Below, in pieces: positions 41,798 to 51,900 of a stretch of DNA of 64,000 bases (its first letter is position 1; each line of letters starts with the position of its first letter). Under the pieces are notes generated by a model. It was given only the letters and a program-made list of their open reading frames with translations, searched no databases and was not told the origin of the DNA. The DNA is from Actimicrobium sp035984655 (GTDB lineage Bacteria; Pseudomonadota; Gammaproteobacteria; Burkholderiales; Burkholderiaceae_D): assembly GCF_035984655.1 (NCBI RefSeq), contig NZ_JAXCHT010000014.1, forward strand, positions 1-64,000, read 5' to 3'. Position numbers and translations under genes: made by a program.

Positions 41798-42267
41798 TAC
41801 TGCTCCGTCGACTGGGTCGCGTCGCTGGCGCTGCGCATGGTGCACATCAGATCGGCTTCGACCACAGTCTGCCCGTCGACGCTGGCCTTGGCGTGGTATT
41901 TCCAGATGCCGCGGGCGTGCCGCACGATCTCGACATCCATGCGCATCTGGTCACCAGGCACGACCGGGCGCTTGAAGCGCACGCCGTCGATGCCGATGAA
42001 ATAGACCACGCTGTTTTCATCGGGCTTTTGGCCCATGGTCAGGAACGATAGCAGTGCTGCCGTCTGCGCCATCGCCTCGATCATCAGCACACCGGGCATG
42101 ACCGGCTTGTGCGGAAAATGGCCATTGAAAAATTCTTCATTGGCGGTCACGTTCTTGATCGCCGAGATCGATTTTCCCGAGTCCCAGTCCAGCACGCGAT
42201 CGACCAGCAGCATCGGATAACGGTGCGGCAAATATTCTTTGATTTGGTTAATGTCCAGGGTTTTCAT
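41797..42267 (-). CDS. fabZ: 3-hydroxyacyl-ACP dehydratase FabZ
   Basis: FabZ dehydrates 3-hydroxyacyl-ACP in fatty acid elongation. The 156-residue hot-dog protein has LPHRYPMLLVDRVL, the catalytic His in FFNGHFPHKPVMPGVL, and the Glu in LMIEAMAQ. The ATG at 42267 overlaps the 3' end of lpxD by 20 bases. It lies between lpxD and lpxA, the usual order. Confidence 0.96.
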   Translation of the reverse strand: MKTLDINQIKEYLPHRYPMLLVDRVLDWDSGKSISAIKNVTANEEFFNGHFPHKPVMPGVLMIEAMAQTAALLSFLTMGQKPDENSVVYFIGIDGVRFKRPVVPGDQMRMDVEIVRHARGIWKYHAKASVDGQTVVEADLMCTMRSASDATQSTEQ

Positions 42268-43315
42268 TATTCTTTTCAGTGAGCAATTTGATGGATTTTT
42301 CGAGTTGCCGGATTTTCTCACGCATCGACCCTAAATTGCGCACGGCGACCGCAGTTTTTTCCCAATCGGCGTTTTTGGCCAGCGGATAGAAGCCGGTGTA
42401 CTGGCCCGCCTCCGCTATCGAGCGGGTCACCATGCTGCCCGACGAGATGTGGACCTTGTCCGCAATCGTCAAGTGTCCCAGCACCATGGCCGCACCGCCG
42501 AAGGTGCAGTACTTGCCGATGACCGCACTGCCGGCAACCCCGACACAACCGGCCATCGCGGTATGCGCGCCAATGTGGCAGTTGTGGCCAATCTGGATCT
42601 GGTTGTCGAGCTTGACGCCCTCTTCGATCACGGTATCGGCCAGCGCGCCGCGATCAATGCAGGTGTTGGCGCCGATTTCGACATCATCGGCAATCATTAC
42701 CCGACCGGTTTGCGGAATCTTGATCCAGGCGCCGCGCTCGTTGGCGAAACCGAAACCATCGGCGCCAATCACCGCACCGGAGTGAATGATGCCGCGCGCG
42801 CCGATTTCGCAGCGGGCATGAAATACCACCTTGGCATGGAAATGCGTGGCGACGCCAATCTTCGCGCCATGGCCGACGAAGCAACCGGCCTCGATGACCG
42901 CATGCTCGCCGATGACGGCATTGGCCGAAATCACCGCCTGCGCACCAATGTGGGCGCTCGATGCGATCACTGCCGAGGGCTCGACGCTGGCCGACGGGTG
43001 GACGCCGGGCGCAAACGGAATGGCATTCTGCGCCGCGAACAATTGCGCGACCCGGGCAAAGTACGCGTACGGATTATCCGTCACGATGCGGCTGCCCTTG
43101 AACGCGGCGCCGATGACGGCGTCGTCGGCGGCCGACAGGATGATTGCAGCGGCACAAGTCTGGCTTGCCGCAGCGCGCAGTTTGGGATTGGAAAGAAAGG
43201 TAATGTCCGCCGCGCTGGCTTGATCCAGCGCCGCGATGCCGTCGACACGCAAGTCGGCGTCGCCAAGCAACTGGCCACCGAAGCGTTCGACCAATTCAAC
43301 CAGCCGAGTACTCAT
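42248..43315 (-). CDS. lpxD: UDP-3-O-(3-hydroxyacyl)glucosamine N-acyltransferase
   Basis: LpxD adds the N-linked acyl chain in lipid A synthesis. The 355-residue product has an N-terminal uridine-binding domain (LSNPKLR region), a long beta-helix with hexapeptide repeats, the catalytic His in QIGHNCHIGAHTA, and a C-terminal helix. It is preceded by skp with a 17-base gap. Confidence 0.96.
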   Translation of the reverse strand: MSTRLVELVERFGGQLLGDADLRVDGIAALDQASAADITFLSNPKLRAAASQTCAAAIILSAADDAVIGAAFKGSRIVTDNPYAYFARVAQLFAAQNAIPFAPGVHPSASVEPSAVIASSAHIGAQAVISANAVIGEHAVIEAGCFVGHGAKIGVATHFHAKVVFHARCEIGARGIIHSGAVIGADGFGFANERGAWIKIPQTGRVMIADDVEIGANTCIDRGALADTVIEEGVKLDNQIQIGHNCHIGAHTAMAGCVGVAGSAVIGKYCTFGGAAMVLGHLTIADKVHISSGSMVTRSIAEAGQYTGFYPLAKNADWEKTAVAVRNLGSMREKIRQLEKSIKLLTEKNNENPGH

Positions 43316-43332
43316 GATGGCTTTCGTCAGAA

Positions 43333-43851
43333 TTATTTATTGAGGAGTTTGAGAACTTTGTCGGTGATGTCGATGCGTGGGCTGGCATAGACCGCGTCCT
43401 GAAACACAATGTCGTATTTCTCAGCCTCGGCAATCTGTTTGATCACGCGCGTGGTGCGTTCCAGGACCGAGGCCAGTTCTTCATTCTTGCGCTGGTTCAA
43501 GTCTTCACGGAATTCACGCTGCTTGCGCTGAAAATCCTTGTCCAGATCGGTCAGTTCGCGCTGGCGCTTGAGGCGATCGCCCTCCGCAATGACGGCGACA
43601 TCCTTGTCGAGCTTCTCGGACAATGCTTTCAGGCGTGCAGCGGTTTCCTGCAATTCCTTTTCGCGTTTCGAGAATTCCTGGTCAATCTTGACCTGCGCCG
43701 ATTTGGCCGGTGTCGCTTCGCGGAAAATGCGCTCCGTATTGACGAAGCCGATCTTGGCTTCCTGGGTTTGCGCCTGAACCTGCTGCGCCAAACACAGTGC
43801 AGCAAACGCAGCGATGCGAATGGCCGTCGAGGATGTTGTCGTTAACTTCAA
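43333..43851 (-). CDS. skp: Periplasmic chaperone Skp/OmpH
   Basis: Skp keeps outer-membrane proteins soluble in the periplasm before BamA takes them. The 172-residue product has a signal peptide (AIRIAAFAALCLAQQVQAQ), KIGFVNTERIFREA, and a long charged coiled coil. The best start is a TTG at 43851 with GGAG 7 bases upstream; a longer frame from 43911 overlaps bamA and has no signal peptide at its end. It lies directly after bamA, the usual order. Confidence 0.93.
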   Translation of the reverse strand: MKLTTTSSTAIRIAAFAALCLAQQVQAQTQEAKIGFVNTERIFREATPAKSAQVKIDQEFSKREKELQETAARLKALSEKLDKDVAVIAEGDRLKRQRELTDLDKDFQRKQREFREDLNQRKNEELASVLERTTRVIKQIAEAEKYDIVFQDAVYASPRIDITDKVLKLLNK

Positions 43852-43894
43852 GGCGATTCTCCGCAAATGCAAAACATGATTATGCCACCGCTGG

Positions 43895-46234
43895 TCAGAA
43901 GCCCTGGCCAAGCTGGAACTGGAATCGCTGAATCCGGTCTTCCGGCTTCGCGTTCAACGGTTTGCCGAAACTCAGGCGCAATGGACCAACCGGTGACACC
44001 CAGCTGATCCCGATACCGGCCGAGTAGCGCAGCTGCTTCAATTCGAGCGCGGCCTTGTCGGCGTAGACGTTACCGCCGTCGGCAAACACATACCAGCGCA
44101 GGCTGCGATCGGTTCCGGCGCCCGGGAACGGGAATTGCAACTCGCCATTGAGCACCAGACGCGACGAGCCGCCCAGCGGATCGCCATTGGTCGCCTTCGG
44201 TCCGAGCGACGAACTGTCATAGCCGCGCACCGAGCCGATACCGCCGGCATAGAAGTTCTTGAAGACCGGGAATGCTTTCCCGCCCATGCCCCGGCCATAA
44301 TCGAATTCGGCGTTGGTGGCCAGCGTGATGGTGCGGAACAGTGGCCGGAAGTACTGATGTTGATAAATGGCGCGGTAGTAGCGCAGGTCGCCGATCAGGG
44401 CCAGCTCAAGATTGGCACGCTGATAGCGGCCGCTTTGCGGCGACAGCGCACTGTCGCGACTGTCGCGCTGCCATGCGACAGTCAATGGAAAGCTGGTGGT
44501 GGTGGCATTGGTGCCATCGCCAAAGTTGGTGACGTAGGTTTTGTACAGCTCAGGGCTGTCGTTATGCAATGGGTCGCCGGTGAAGGTTTCCACCCGCGTG
44601 CGCTCGACACCCAGGCCGAAGAACACCGTGTCGAGTTCCGAAAACGGCACACCGAACTTGGTGTTGGCGCCGAGCTGCTGCACGCGGTAATCGCCGGTGT
44701 TGATGTCCGGTGGGCGCGTGGTGCGCAGGAATACTTCATAGCTGTGGCTGACGCCGTCATCAGTGAAATACGGATTGGATTCCGACAGCGCGATGGTGCG
44801 ATTGCGCTGACTGGTGTTGACGTCCAGACCAATCGTATTGCCGCTGCCGAAGGCATTGGCCTGCTGGATCGAGCCGGTCAGCGTCAGTTTTTCGCTGCTC
44901 GAGAAGCCCGCGCCGAGCAGGATGTTACCGGTCGGCTTTTCGGTCACCGCCATGTTGATATCCACCTGATCGCTGGTGCCGGAAACTTCCGGCGTGTCGA
45001 TGGTGACTTCCTTGAAGTAGCCCAGTCGGTCAACCCGATCGCGCGACAAGCGGATTTTTTCACCGTCGTACCAGGAGTCTTCAAACTGGCGGAATTCACG
45101 GCGAATGACTTCGTCGCGGGTCTTGGTGTTGCCGGCGACGTTGATGCGGCGGACATAGACGCGCTTGCCCGGGTCGATCAGCACCGTGAATGCCACTTCC
45201 TTTTTCTCGCGATTGATATCGGGATTGGCGTTGACGTTGGCAAAGGCGTAGCCGAAGTTACCCATGCGCTCGGTGATCTTCTTGATGCTGGCAGTCAGCT
45301 TCTCGCCCGAATAGAGGTCGCCGGCTTTCAGTTGCACCAGCGACAGCAATTCGTCTTCGCGTCCGAAGGTCTCGCCTTCGATCTTGACCGACGAGACGGT
45401 GTACTTCTCGCCTTCGCTGATGTTGATCGTGATGTAAATATCTTTCTTGTCCGGCGTGATCGACACTTGCGTCGATTCGACCTGGAATTCGAGATAGCCG
45501 CGATTGAGGTAGAACGACTTCAGCGCTTCGATATCGCCGGTCAGCTTCTGCTTCGAGTACTGGTCGGCCTTGGTGTACCAGGTGAACCAGCCCGGTGTGG
45601 TCAGGGCCAGATTGCTACGGATTTCCTTGTCGCTGAAGGCCTTGTTGCCAACGATACTGATCTGCCGGATACGGGCGGTATCGCCCTCGTCGACGGCAAA
45701 CGTCACATTGACGCGATTGCGCTCGACTGGCGTGACCGTGGTGGTGACGACCACGCCGTACAGGCCGCGGCTCAGATATTGCCGTTTGAGTTCCTGCTCG
45801 GCGCGATCGACCAGCGACTTGTCATAGGTGCGCGATTCGCCCAGCCCGATGTCCTTCAATGCCTTGTTGAGCTGGTCCTTGTCAAATTCCTTGATGCCGG
45901 TGAACTCGACGGCGGCAATCGCCGGGCGCTCTTCGACCAGCACCACCAGCACATCGCCATCGGCTTCGATCCGCACGTCCTTGAAGAATCCGGTTGCGTA
46001 CAGAGCCTTGATTGCCGCGGCGGCCTTGTCGTCGGTAAATGTGTCGCCGACACGCACTGGCAAATAGCTGAACACGGTGCCGGCTTCGGTACGCTGAATT
46101 CCTTCGACGCGAATGTCCTTGACGGTGAACGGTGCGATCGCCATCGCTTGCCCGGAACACAGGGCAATGACAGCAAGAGCGACCAGATGACGTGGAGCAG
46201 CGGGAAGGGAATAAAGCGCAGAGTGTAATTTCAT
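43895..46234 (-). CDS. bamA: Outer membrane protein assembly factor BamA
   Basis: BamA is the core of the machine that inserts beta-barrels. The 779-residue product has a signal peptide cut near AMA-IAPF and five POTRA domains up to about residue 420 (first FTVKDIRVEGIQRTE). A 16-strand barrel follows, with the VRGYDSSSLGP loop near 660 and the C-terminal signature ending in FQFQLGQGF. Length is normal. Confidence 0.97.
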   Translation of the reverse strand: MKLHSALYSLPAAPRHLVALAVIALCSGQAMAIAPFTVKDIRVEGIQRTEAGTVFSYLPVRVGDTFTDDKAAAAIKALYATGFFKDVRIEADGDVLVVLVEERPAIAAVEFTGIKEFDKDQLNKALKDIGLGESRTYDKSLVDRAEQELKRQYLSRGLYGVVVTTTVTPVERNRVNVTFAVDEGDTARIRQISIVGNKAFSDKEIRSNLALTTPGWFTWYTKADQYSKQKLTGDIEALKSFYLNRGYLEFQVESTQVSITPDKKDIYITINISEGEKYTVSSVKIEGETFGREDELLSLVQLKAGDLYSGEKLTASIKKITERMGNFGYAFANVNANPDINREKKEVAFTVLIDPGKRVYVRRINVAGNTKTRDEVIRREFRQFEDSWYDGEKIRLSRDRVDRLGYFKEVTIDTPEVSGTSDQVDINMAVTEKPTGNILLGAGFSSSEKLTLTGSIQQANAFGSGNTIGLDVNTSQRNRTIALSESNPYFTDDGVSHSYEVFLRTTRPPDINTGDYRVQQLGANTKFGVPFSELDTVFFGLGVERTRVETFTGDPLHNDSPELYKTYVTNFGDGTNATTTSFPLTVAWQRDSRDSALSPQSGRYQRANLELALIGDLRYYRAIYQHQYFRPLFRTITLATNAEFDYGRGMGGKAFPVFKNFYAGGIGSVRGYDSSSLGPKATNGDPLGGSSRLVLNGELQFPFPGAGTDRSLRWYVFADGGNVYADKAALELKQLRYSAGIGISWVSPVGPLRLSFGKPLNAKPEDRIQRFQFQLGQGF

Positions 46235-46295
46235 TGGCTATCGTTATTGTAAGTGCGGGTTCAATGACATTCAGGCGGGCAATGACGACCAGGAA

Positions 46296-47663
46296 TCAGG
46301 TGATGAGGCGGACGATATCGTTGAAGACAGCAACCAGCATCAACGTCATCAACAGGCCGATCCCGAGGCGCTGGCCGAACTGTCCGACGCGTTCGGACAG
46401 CGGTCGTCCGGTCAAAACTTCCAGCGAATAATACAGCAAAAGACCCCCATCCAAAACCGGGATTGGCAGCAGGTTCATGACGCCGAGGCCGATGCTGATG
46501 GCCGCGATAAAGCCGAGGTAGGTAATCAGTCCGACGCGGGCGGTCTGTCCGGCATAGTCGGCAATCGTGATCGGGCCTGAAATGTTCTTTACTGACGCCT
46601 CGCCGGTGACGATCCTGCCCAGCAGCTTGAGCTGCAGGATGCTGCTGTCCCACGTGCGCACCGCTGCCTTCGCCAGCGCATCAATCGGCCCCGAGCGCGC
46701 GATGATCATCTCCGGCGCGCTCATGATCTCCACCTTGATCTGGCCAACGCTTTTGCCATCGACCGTGATCTTGTTCGGGGTGACCTGCACGGCCACGTCG
46801 CGTCCGGCGCGCAGCACGGTCAGTTGCAGTGCCTGACCCGGTGATGCCCGGACCAGATTGACGAACACATCGCCATCATTGACCGCCTGACCATTGACGC
46901 TGCGCACCTGATCACCGGTCTGCAGGCCGGCCTGGAAACCGGGTCCGTCGGCGGCGACCTTGCCGAGTATCGCTTTCGGACGACCCAGTTCCAATCCCAG
47001 GCGCCCGAGGAAGTCGCCATCCATTTCATCGGTCTTCAGGGCGTCGGCCGGGATCGTGATGGTGCTGCCCACGGTACCGCCGTTCGGACCGGTGTTGACG
47101 CGCTCGACCGCCAGCCTTGCCGGCGCTTTTTCCACCGCCAGCTGCACCAGCTTCCAGCGCAGGTCGGACCAGATATGAATCGGCTCGCCATTGACTGCGG
47201 TAATCAATTCGCCCCCGCGCAAGCCTGCCTGGTAGGCCGCGGTTTGCTCTGCAGGTGCGCGCAATTTCGGAGTCGGTTCGGGGATGCCGTAGATGTACAG
47301 GCCGGTGAACAGCGCAATCGCGGTCAGGAAATTGGCCAGCGGACCGGCGACCACGATCGCCATGCGTCGCCAGACGGTCTGGTTGGTGAATTCACGCTTG
47401 CGTTCTTCCGGACTGAGCAGCATGTCCGGCTGCTCACGCAGGTCGAGCATCTTGACGTACCCGCCCAGCGGCAGCATCGACAGCGCCCATTCGGTCTGGT
47501 CCGGGCCGACCTTGCGCGAGTAAATGATTTTTCCCATGCCGACCGAGAAGCGCAACACTTTCACACCGCACCAGCGCGCGACCCAGTAATGACCGAGCTC
47601 GTGCACGATCACCAGCGGAATCAGCGCGCCGAGGAAAGCCAGAATGGTGTGCAGCAAAGTCAT
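46296..47663 (-). CDS. rseP: Site-2 protease RseP
   Basis: RseP cuts the anti-sigma factor RseA within the membrane in the sigma-E envelope stress response. The 455-residue product has the zinc motif VHELGHYWVAR near residue 22, two PDZ domains (about 115-290), and the late LPIPVLDGG motif near residue 400. It lies just upstream of bamA, the standard order. Confidence 0.95.
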   Translation of the reverse strand: MTLLHTILAFLGALIPLVIVHELGHYWVARWCGVKVLRFSVGMGKIIYSRKVGPDQTEWALSMLPLGGYVKMLDLREQPDMLLSPEERKREFTNQTVWRRMAIVVAGPLANFLTAIALFTGLYIYGIPEPTPKLRAPAEQTAAYQAGLRGGELITAVNGEPIHIWSDLRWKLVQLAVEKAPARLAVERVNTGPNGGTVGSTITIPADALKTDEMDGDFLGRLGLELGRPKAILGKVAADGPGFQAGLQTGDQVRSVNGQAVNDGDVFVNLVRASPGQALQLTVLRAGRDVAVQVTPNKITVDGKSVGQIKVEIMSAPEMIIARSGPIDALAKAAVRTWDSSILQLKLLGRIVTGEASVKNISGPITIADYAGQTARVGLITYLGFIAAISIGLGVMNLLPIPVLDGGLLLYYSLEVLTGRPLSERVGQFGQRLGIGLLMTLMLVAVFNDIVRLIT

Positions 47664-48859
47664 GATGTCATCAGTGAATGGGCCAGTTGCCGGGCCCGTT
47701 GATCCTGTTCGAACAGCGCATCGATGGTGGTCACCGCTTCGAACGATGCGGCGTCCATCACGCGTGCGATCAGCTGGTCGATCTGGCGAAAGCCGATGCG
47801 CAGATCAAGGAAGGCCTGCACCGCAACCTCGTTGGCGGCATTCAGCACCGCCGGTGCGGAGCCGCCCGCGTTGAGGGCATGATACGCCAGTTTCAAACAC
47901 GGAAAACGTCCGAGGTCGGGTTGCTGGAATACGAGATTCGCCAGCGTTGTCAGATCCAGCGGCGCGACACCCGAGGCGATCCGCTCCGGCCATGCCAGGG
48001 CGTGCGCGATGGGTGTACGCATGTCGGGATTTCCCAGCTGGGCCAGCACCGAGCCATCGACATACGACACCATCGAATGAATCACGCTTTGCGGATGGAT
48101 CACGACGTCAATGCAGTTGGCGGCGGCGCCGAACAGCCAGTGCGCTTCGATGACTTCCAGCCCCTTGTTCATCATCGTCGCCGAGTCGACTGAAATCTTG
48201 CGGCCCATGACCCAGTTCGGATGCGCCACGGCCTCGTCCGGGGTGACCGTGTCCAGGGTGGCGACATCGCGCCGCAGAAACGGACCGCCCGACGCCGTCA
48301 ACAGGATCTTGACGATGCCATGATCGTCGAGCCGGCGTCCGAACTGCTGCGGGAGACATTGAAAGATCGCATTGTGTTCGCTGTCGATCGGCAGCAGCAC
48401 GGCGCCGCTGTCGGCCACGGCGTCCATGAACAATTGCCCCGACATGACCAGCGCTTCCTTGTTCGCCAGCAGGATTTTCTTGCCAGCCTGCGCTGCGGCC
48501 AGCGTCGGCGCAAGGCCCGCTGCGCCAACAATCGCCGCCATCACCATGTCGCAGCCGTAAGCCCGTGCGACCGCACAGAGCGCTGCTTCACCATAGCTGA
48601 CTTCGGTGGCGACGCCCTGCTCTTTCAACAGGATGGAGAGCGCCTGCGCTGCCGCCGCCGAACCGACCACCGCAACCTCCGGCCGAAACTGCACGCACTG
48701 CGCGGCCAGCTCGGCCACCTTGCTGTGCGCGGTCAGCGCATAGACCCGATAGCGGTCCGGATGCTGCGCCACGACGTCCAGCGTCGAGATGCCGATCGAG
48801 CCGGTCGAGCCCAGTATCGTGATGGTTTGGATTGGCGCCTTTTCCATCGTTACAGCCAA
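47660..48859 (-). CDS. dxr: 1-deoxy-D-xylulose-5-phosphate reductoisomerase
   Basis: Dxr makes 2-C-methylerythritol 4-phosphate, the first committed step of the MEP isoprenoid pathway. The 399-residue product has the NADPH motif ILGSTGSIGISTLDV, the metal/substrate motif IDSEHNAIFQCL near residue 160 and SVDSATMMNKGLEVIEA. It overlaps the cdsA end by 10 bases if the ATG at 48859 is used; an ATG at 48847 is the alternative. Confidence 0.95.
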   Translation of the reverse strand: MAVTMEKAPIQTITILGSTGSIGISTLDVVAQHPDRYRVYALTAHSKVAELAAQCVQFRPEVAVVGSAAAAQALSILLKEQGVATEVSYGEAALCAVARAYGCDMVMAAIVGAAGLAPTLAAAQAGKKILLANKEALVMSGQLFMDAVADSGAVLLPIDSEHNAIFQCLPQQFGRRLDDHGIVKILLTASGGPFLRRDVATLDTVTPDEAVAHPNWVMGRKISVDSATMMNKGLEVIEAHWLFGAAANCIDVVIHPQSVIHSMVSYVDGSVLAQLGNPDMRTPIAHALAWPERIASGVAPLDLTTLANLVFQQPDLGRFPCLKLAYHALNAGGSAPAVLNAANEVAVQAFLDLRIGFRQIDQLIARVMDAASFEAVTTIDALFEQDQRARQLAHSLMTS

Positions 48860-49668
48860 TAGCCGAGCAATACGGCCAACGGCAGCGTCGGCAGCATCGC
48901 ATCAATGCGGTCAAGCACGCCACCGTGGCCAGGCAGCAGATTGCTGCTGTCCTTGCGATTGGCACGGCGTTTGAGTTGCGACTCGAACAGGTCACCGACA
49001 ATACTGGCGCCGTCAAACAGCACCATCACCGCGATCAGCCCGAGCCAGCCCCATTTGGCCTGCACATGCACCGCGAAGGTATCGGCCAGGCCCGGAATCG
49101 CGACCGAAATCGCGGCCAGCACCAGGACGGCGAGGCAACCACCAAGGGCGCCTTCCCATGATTTTCCGGGGGAAATCGTGGGCGCCATCTTGTGCTTGCC
49201 GAAGGCCTTGCCGGAAAAATAGGCGCCGATATCGGCAATCCAGACCAGTGCCATGACCGACAGCAGGTAAAGCGGGGACCAGCTGTACAGCACCGCGATC
49301 GCCAGGAAGCATCCAAGCACTGCCAACGCATACACCAGTCCGAGCAGGCGATTGGGGAAACCCTGCATGAACGGCAGGCCGAACTTGAGTGACGGGGCAA
49401 AGCGCAACACCCACAGCGCGACACAAGTGCCGAAGAATATCTTCTGGTTGACATAGCCGGGATTGAACATCAGGAAGGCAAACAGCGCGGTCCACAGCGC
49501 CGCACCCAGCCACGGCCGCTTGTCGCCAAACAGTCGATGGCTTTCCCAGACGGCAGCGGCGAAGAATCCGGTCGCCGCAATCACGAAAAATATCGGTGAT
49601 TTCGACAACACCACGGCCACCAGAAATGCCAGCAACACCAACGCCGTCATGACACGGGTTTTGAGCAT
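48850..49668 (-). CDS. cdsA: Phosphatidate cytidylyltransferase
   Basis: CdsA makes CDP-diacylglycerol for phospholipids. The 272-residue polytopic protein has the signature near the C-terminus: GDLFESQLKRRANRKDSSN and LPGHGGVLDRIDAML. It also has the SPGKSWEGALGG motif. The ATG at 49668 overlaps the uppS stop (TGATG); a longer frame from 49824 overlaps uppS and is not real. Confidence 0.95.
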   Translation of the reverse strand: MLKTRVMTALVLLAFLVAVVLSKSPIFFVIAATGFFAAAVWESHRLFGDKRPWLGAALWTALFAFLMFNPGYVNQKIFFGTCVALWVLRFAPSLKFGLPFMQGFPNRLLGLVYALAVLGCFLAIAVLYSWSPLYLLSVMALVWIADIGAYFSGKAFGKHKMAPTISPGKSWEGALGGCLAVLVLAAISVAIPGLADTFAVHVQAKWGWLGLIAVMVLFDGASIVGDLFESQLKRRANRKDSSNLLPGHGGVLDRIDAMLPTLPLAVLLGYWL

Positions 49669-50426
49669 CAGGACGCCTTTTTCTGTTCGATGATTTGTGC
49701 GCTGGTGCGGCCGAAACGGCGTTCCCGGCGCTGGTAGGAGTCGATCGCCAGATCGAACTGATCGGCGTCGAAATCGGGCCACCAGGTATCGGTGAAGTAG
49801 AACTCGGAATACGCCAGTTGCCACAGCAGGAAATTCGATACGCGCTGCTCGCCGCCAGTGCGGATGAACAGATCGGGCTCTGGCGCGTAGGCCATCGACA
49901 ATTCAGCGGCGAGCTCGTCCTCGCTGAAATCGGCGCGGCCGGGTTGCGCTGCGGCCAGTTTGTTCACTGCCTGCATAATGTCCCAGCGGCCGCCGTAGTT
50001 GGCGCAGACGGTCACGGTCAGTCCGGCATTGGATGCGGTGCGGCGCTCTGCACTGGCAATCATTTCCTGCAACTTGTCATCGAAGCGGGACAGATCGCCA
50101 ACCACTTTGAGGCGAATCCCATTGGCGTGCATCTTGCCGACTTCGCGATCCAGCGCGGTCACGAACAGCCGCATCAGCAACGAGACTTCCTCTGCCGGAC
50201 GACGCCAGTTTTCCGAACTGAACGCAAACAACGTCAGGAAGTCGACGCCCCGCTTGACGCAAGCCTCGACCACGCCGCGCACTGCATCAACGCCCCTGAC
50301 ATGGCCGGTCACGCGCGGCAGGAACCGTTTGGTCGCCCATCGCCCGTTGCCATCCATGATGATGGCGATATGTTTAGGAACTTCCGACACTGGCGGTACT
50401 GCTACGGTCGAACTGGGATGCGTCAT
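49668..50426 (-). CDS. uppS: Undecaprenyl diphosphate synthase
   Basis: UppS makes the C55 lipid carrier for peptidoglycan and O-antigen. The 252-residue product has the substrate motif IAIIMDGNGRWATKRFLPRV, FAFSSENWRRP and the C-terminal DLFIRTGGEQRVSNFLLWQL. It is followed by cdsA with an overlap. Confidence 0.96.
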   Translation of the reverse strand: MTHPSSTVAVPPVSEVPKHIAIIMDGNGRWATKRFLPRVTGHVRGVDAVRGVVEACVKRGVDFLTLFAFSSENWRRPAEEVSLLMRLFVTALDREVGKMHANGIRLKVVGDLSRFDDKLQEMIASAERRTASNAGLTVTVCANYGGRWDIMQAVNKLAAAQPGRADFSEDELAAELSMAYAPEPDLFIRTGGEQRVSNFLLWQLAYSEFYFTDTWWPDFDADQFDLAIDSYQRRERRFGRTSAQIIEQKKAS

Positions 50427-50470
50427 GGCAGGTCTGTGTTATGGAAAAAAGTGGAAAGTCGCAGCGTTGC

Positions 50471-51031
50471 CTATACGGTCAACACTTCCTTTTCCTTCTC
50501 AATGACCATCTTGTCGATTTCGGCGACAAACTTGTCGGTCAGCTTCTGGATGTCATCCTGGGCGCGCCGTTCATCATCCTCGGAGCAGGCCTTTTCCTTC
50601 AGCAACTTTTTCAGCGCCTCGTTGGCATCGCGGCGAATGTTGCGGATGGCGATTTTTGCATCTTCTGCCTCGCTCTTGACCAGCTTGACCATTTCCTTGC
50701 GGCGTTCCTCGGTCAGCGCCGGGGTCGGCACGCGGATCATGTCGCCCTGGGTCGAGGGATTGAGTCCCATGTCGGAGTCGCGAATGGCCTTCTCGACGAC
50801 GCTGATCATTTTCTTTTCCCAGGGCTGCACGCCAATGGTGCGGGCATCCACCAGCGTCACGTTGGCGACCTGGGTCAGTTGGGTCGGATTGCCGTAATAG
50901 TCGACCTGGATATGGTCGAGCATGCCTACGTGGGCGCGTCCGGTACGCACCTTGGCCAGATCGGCCTTGAGCGTGTCAATCGACTTGTGCATGCGTTGAT
51001 CGGTATTCTTCTTGACGTCAGCAATGGTCAT
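50471..51031 (-). CDS. frr: Ribosome recycling factor
   Basis: Frr splits the post-termination ribosome with EF-G. The 186-residue product has HKSIDTLKADLAKVRTGRAH and GVQPWEKKMI and ends at the family C-terminus. The ATG at 51031 has GAGGAG upstream. It lies 37 bases after pyrH, as usual. Confidence 0.96.
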   Translation of the reverse strand: MTIADVKKNTDQRMHKSIDTLKADLAKVRTGRAHVGMLDHIQVDYYGNPTQLTQVANVTLVDARTIGVQPWEKKMISVVEKAIRDSDMGLNPSTQGDMIRVPTPALTEERRKEMVKLVKSEAEDAKIAIRNIRRDANEALKKLLKEKACSEDDERRAQDDIQKLTDKFVAEIDKMVIEKEKEVLTV

Positions 51032-51068
51032 GCTGCTCTCCTCTTCTTGATGCGAGCGAAAGTTAAAA

Positions 51069-51785
51069 TTAAATGTGCACCAGTGTACCTTCGTCTTCAC
51101 CCATGATGACGCGCTTTAGCGCACCGGGCTTGACGATGGAAAACACCTTGATGGGCAACTTCTGGTCACGGCAGAGTGCAAACGCGGTCGCATCCATCAC
51201 CTGCAGATGCTTTGAGATGGCTTCGTCGAACGTGATGGTGGCGTAACGTGTGGCGTGCGGGTCTTTTTTCGGATCGGCGCTGTAGACGCCGTCGACCTTG
51301 GTTGCCTTGAGCACGATTTCGGCGCCGATCTCGGAGCCGCGCAATGCCGCTGCGGTGTCGGTGGTGAAAAACGGATTGCCGGTGCCGGCAGCGAACACGA
51401 CGATCTTGCCCTCTTCCAGGTACTGCAACGCCTTGGGACGCACGTAAGGCTCGACCACCTGCTCGATGCTGATGGCCGACATGACGCGGGCGACGATGCC
51501 CGCCTGCCGCATGGCATCGGCCAGTGCGAGCGAATTCATCACGGTTGCCAGCATGCCCATGTAATCGGCGGTGGCCCGATCCATGCCTTCGGCGCCAGGT
51601 GCGACACCGCGGAAAATGTTGCCGCCGCCAATGACGATAGCCAGTTCGACACCGAGTTGCGAGACTTCGGCAACATCGGCCACCATGCGTTCGATCGTTA
51701 CCCGGTTGATGCCGTAGGGATCATCGCCCATCAGGGCTTCACCGGACAGTTTCAGAAGCACGCGTTTGTAGGCTGGCTGGGTCAT
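51069..51785 (-). CDS. pyrH: UMP kinase
   Basis: PyrH phosphorylates UMP to UDP in pyrimidine synthesis and is allosterically controlled. The 238-residue amino-acid-kinase-fold protein has KRVLLKLSGEALMGDD at the N-terminus and VIGGGNIFRGVAPGAEGMDR. The ATG at 51785 agrees with the family; a longer frame from 51977 overlaps tsf. Confidence 0.96.
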   Translation of the reverse strand: MTQPAYKRVLLKLSGEALMGDDPYGINRVTIERMVADVAEVSQLGVELAIVIGGGNIFRGVAPGAEGMDRATADYMGMLATVMNSLALADAMRQAGIVARVMSAISIEQVVEPYVRPKALQYLEEGKIVVFAAGTGNPFFTTDTAAALRGSEIGAEIVLKATKVDGVYSADPKKDPHATRYATITFDEAISKHLQVMDATAFALCRDQKLPIKVFSIVKPGALKRVIMGEDEGTLVHI

Positions 51786-51872
51786 GAACTGAACTCCTTG
51801 TGATGATCTCGTTGTTGAAATCATGGGTGGGAAATAGGGCCTCAAGGCGGACGTGGTTGCCCGACATGAAGA

Positions 51873-51892
51873 AACGGGCCTTACGGCCCGTT
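51873..51892 (-). terminator. Hairpin after tsf
   Basis: AACGGGCC (51873-51880) and GGCCCGTT (51885-51892) form an 8-bp stem with a TTAC/GTAA loop, just after the tsf stop. The T-run is short, so partial readthrough to pyrH is likely. Confidence 0.55.
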
Positions 51893-51900
51893 CGACTACT

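Noticed and set aside
44135..46228. 697-codon open frame on the plus strand opposite bamA
   Set aside because: It is a GC-rich antisense shadow of bamA with no recognisable domain; bamA itself has full family support.
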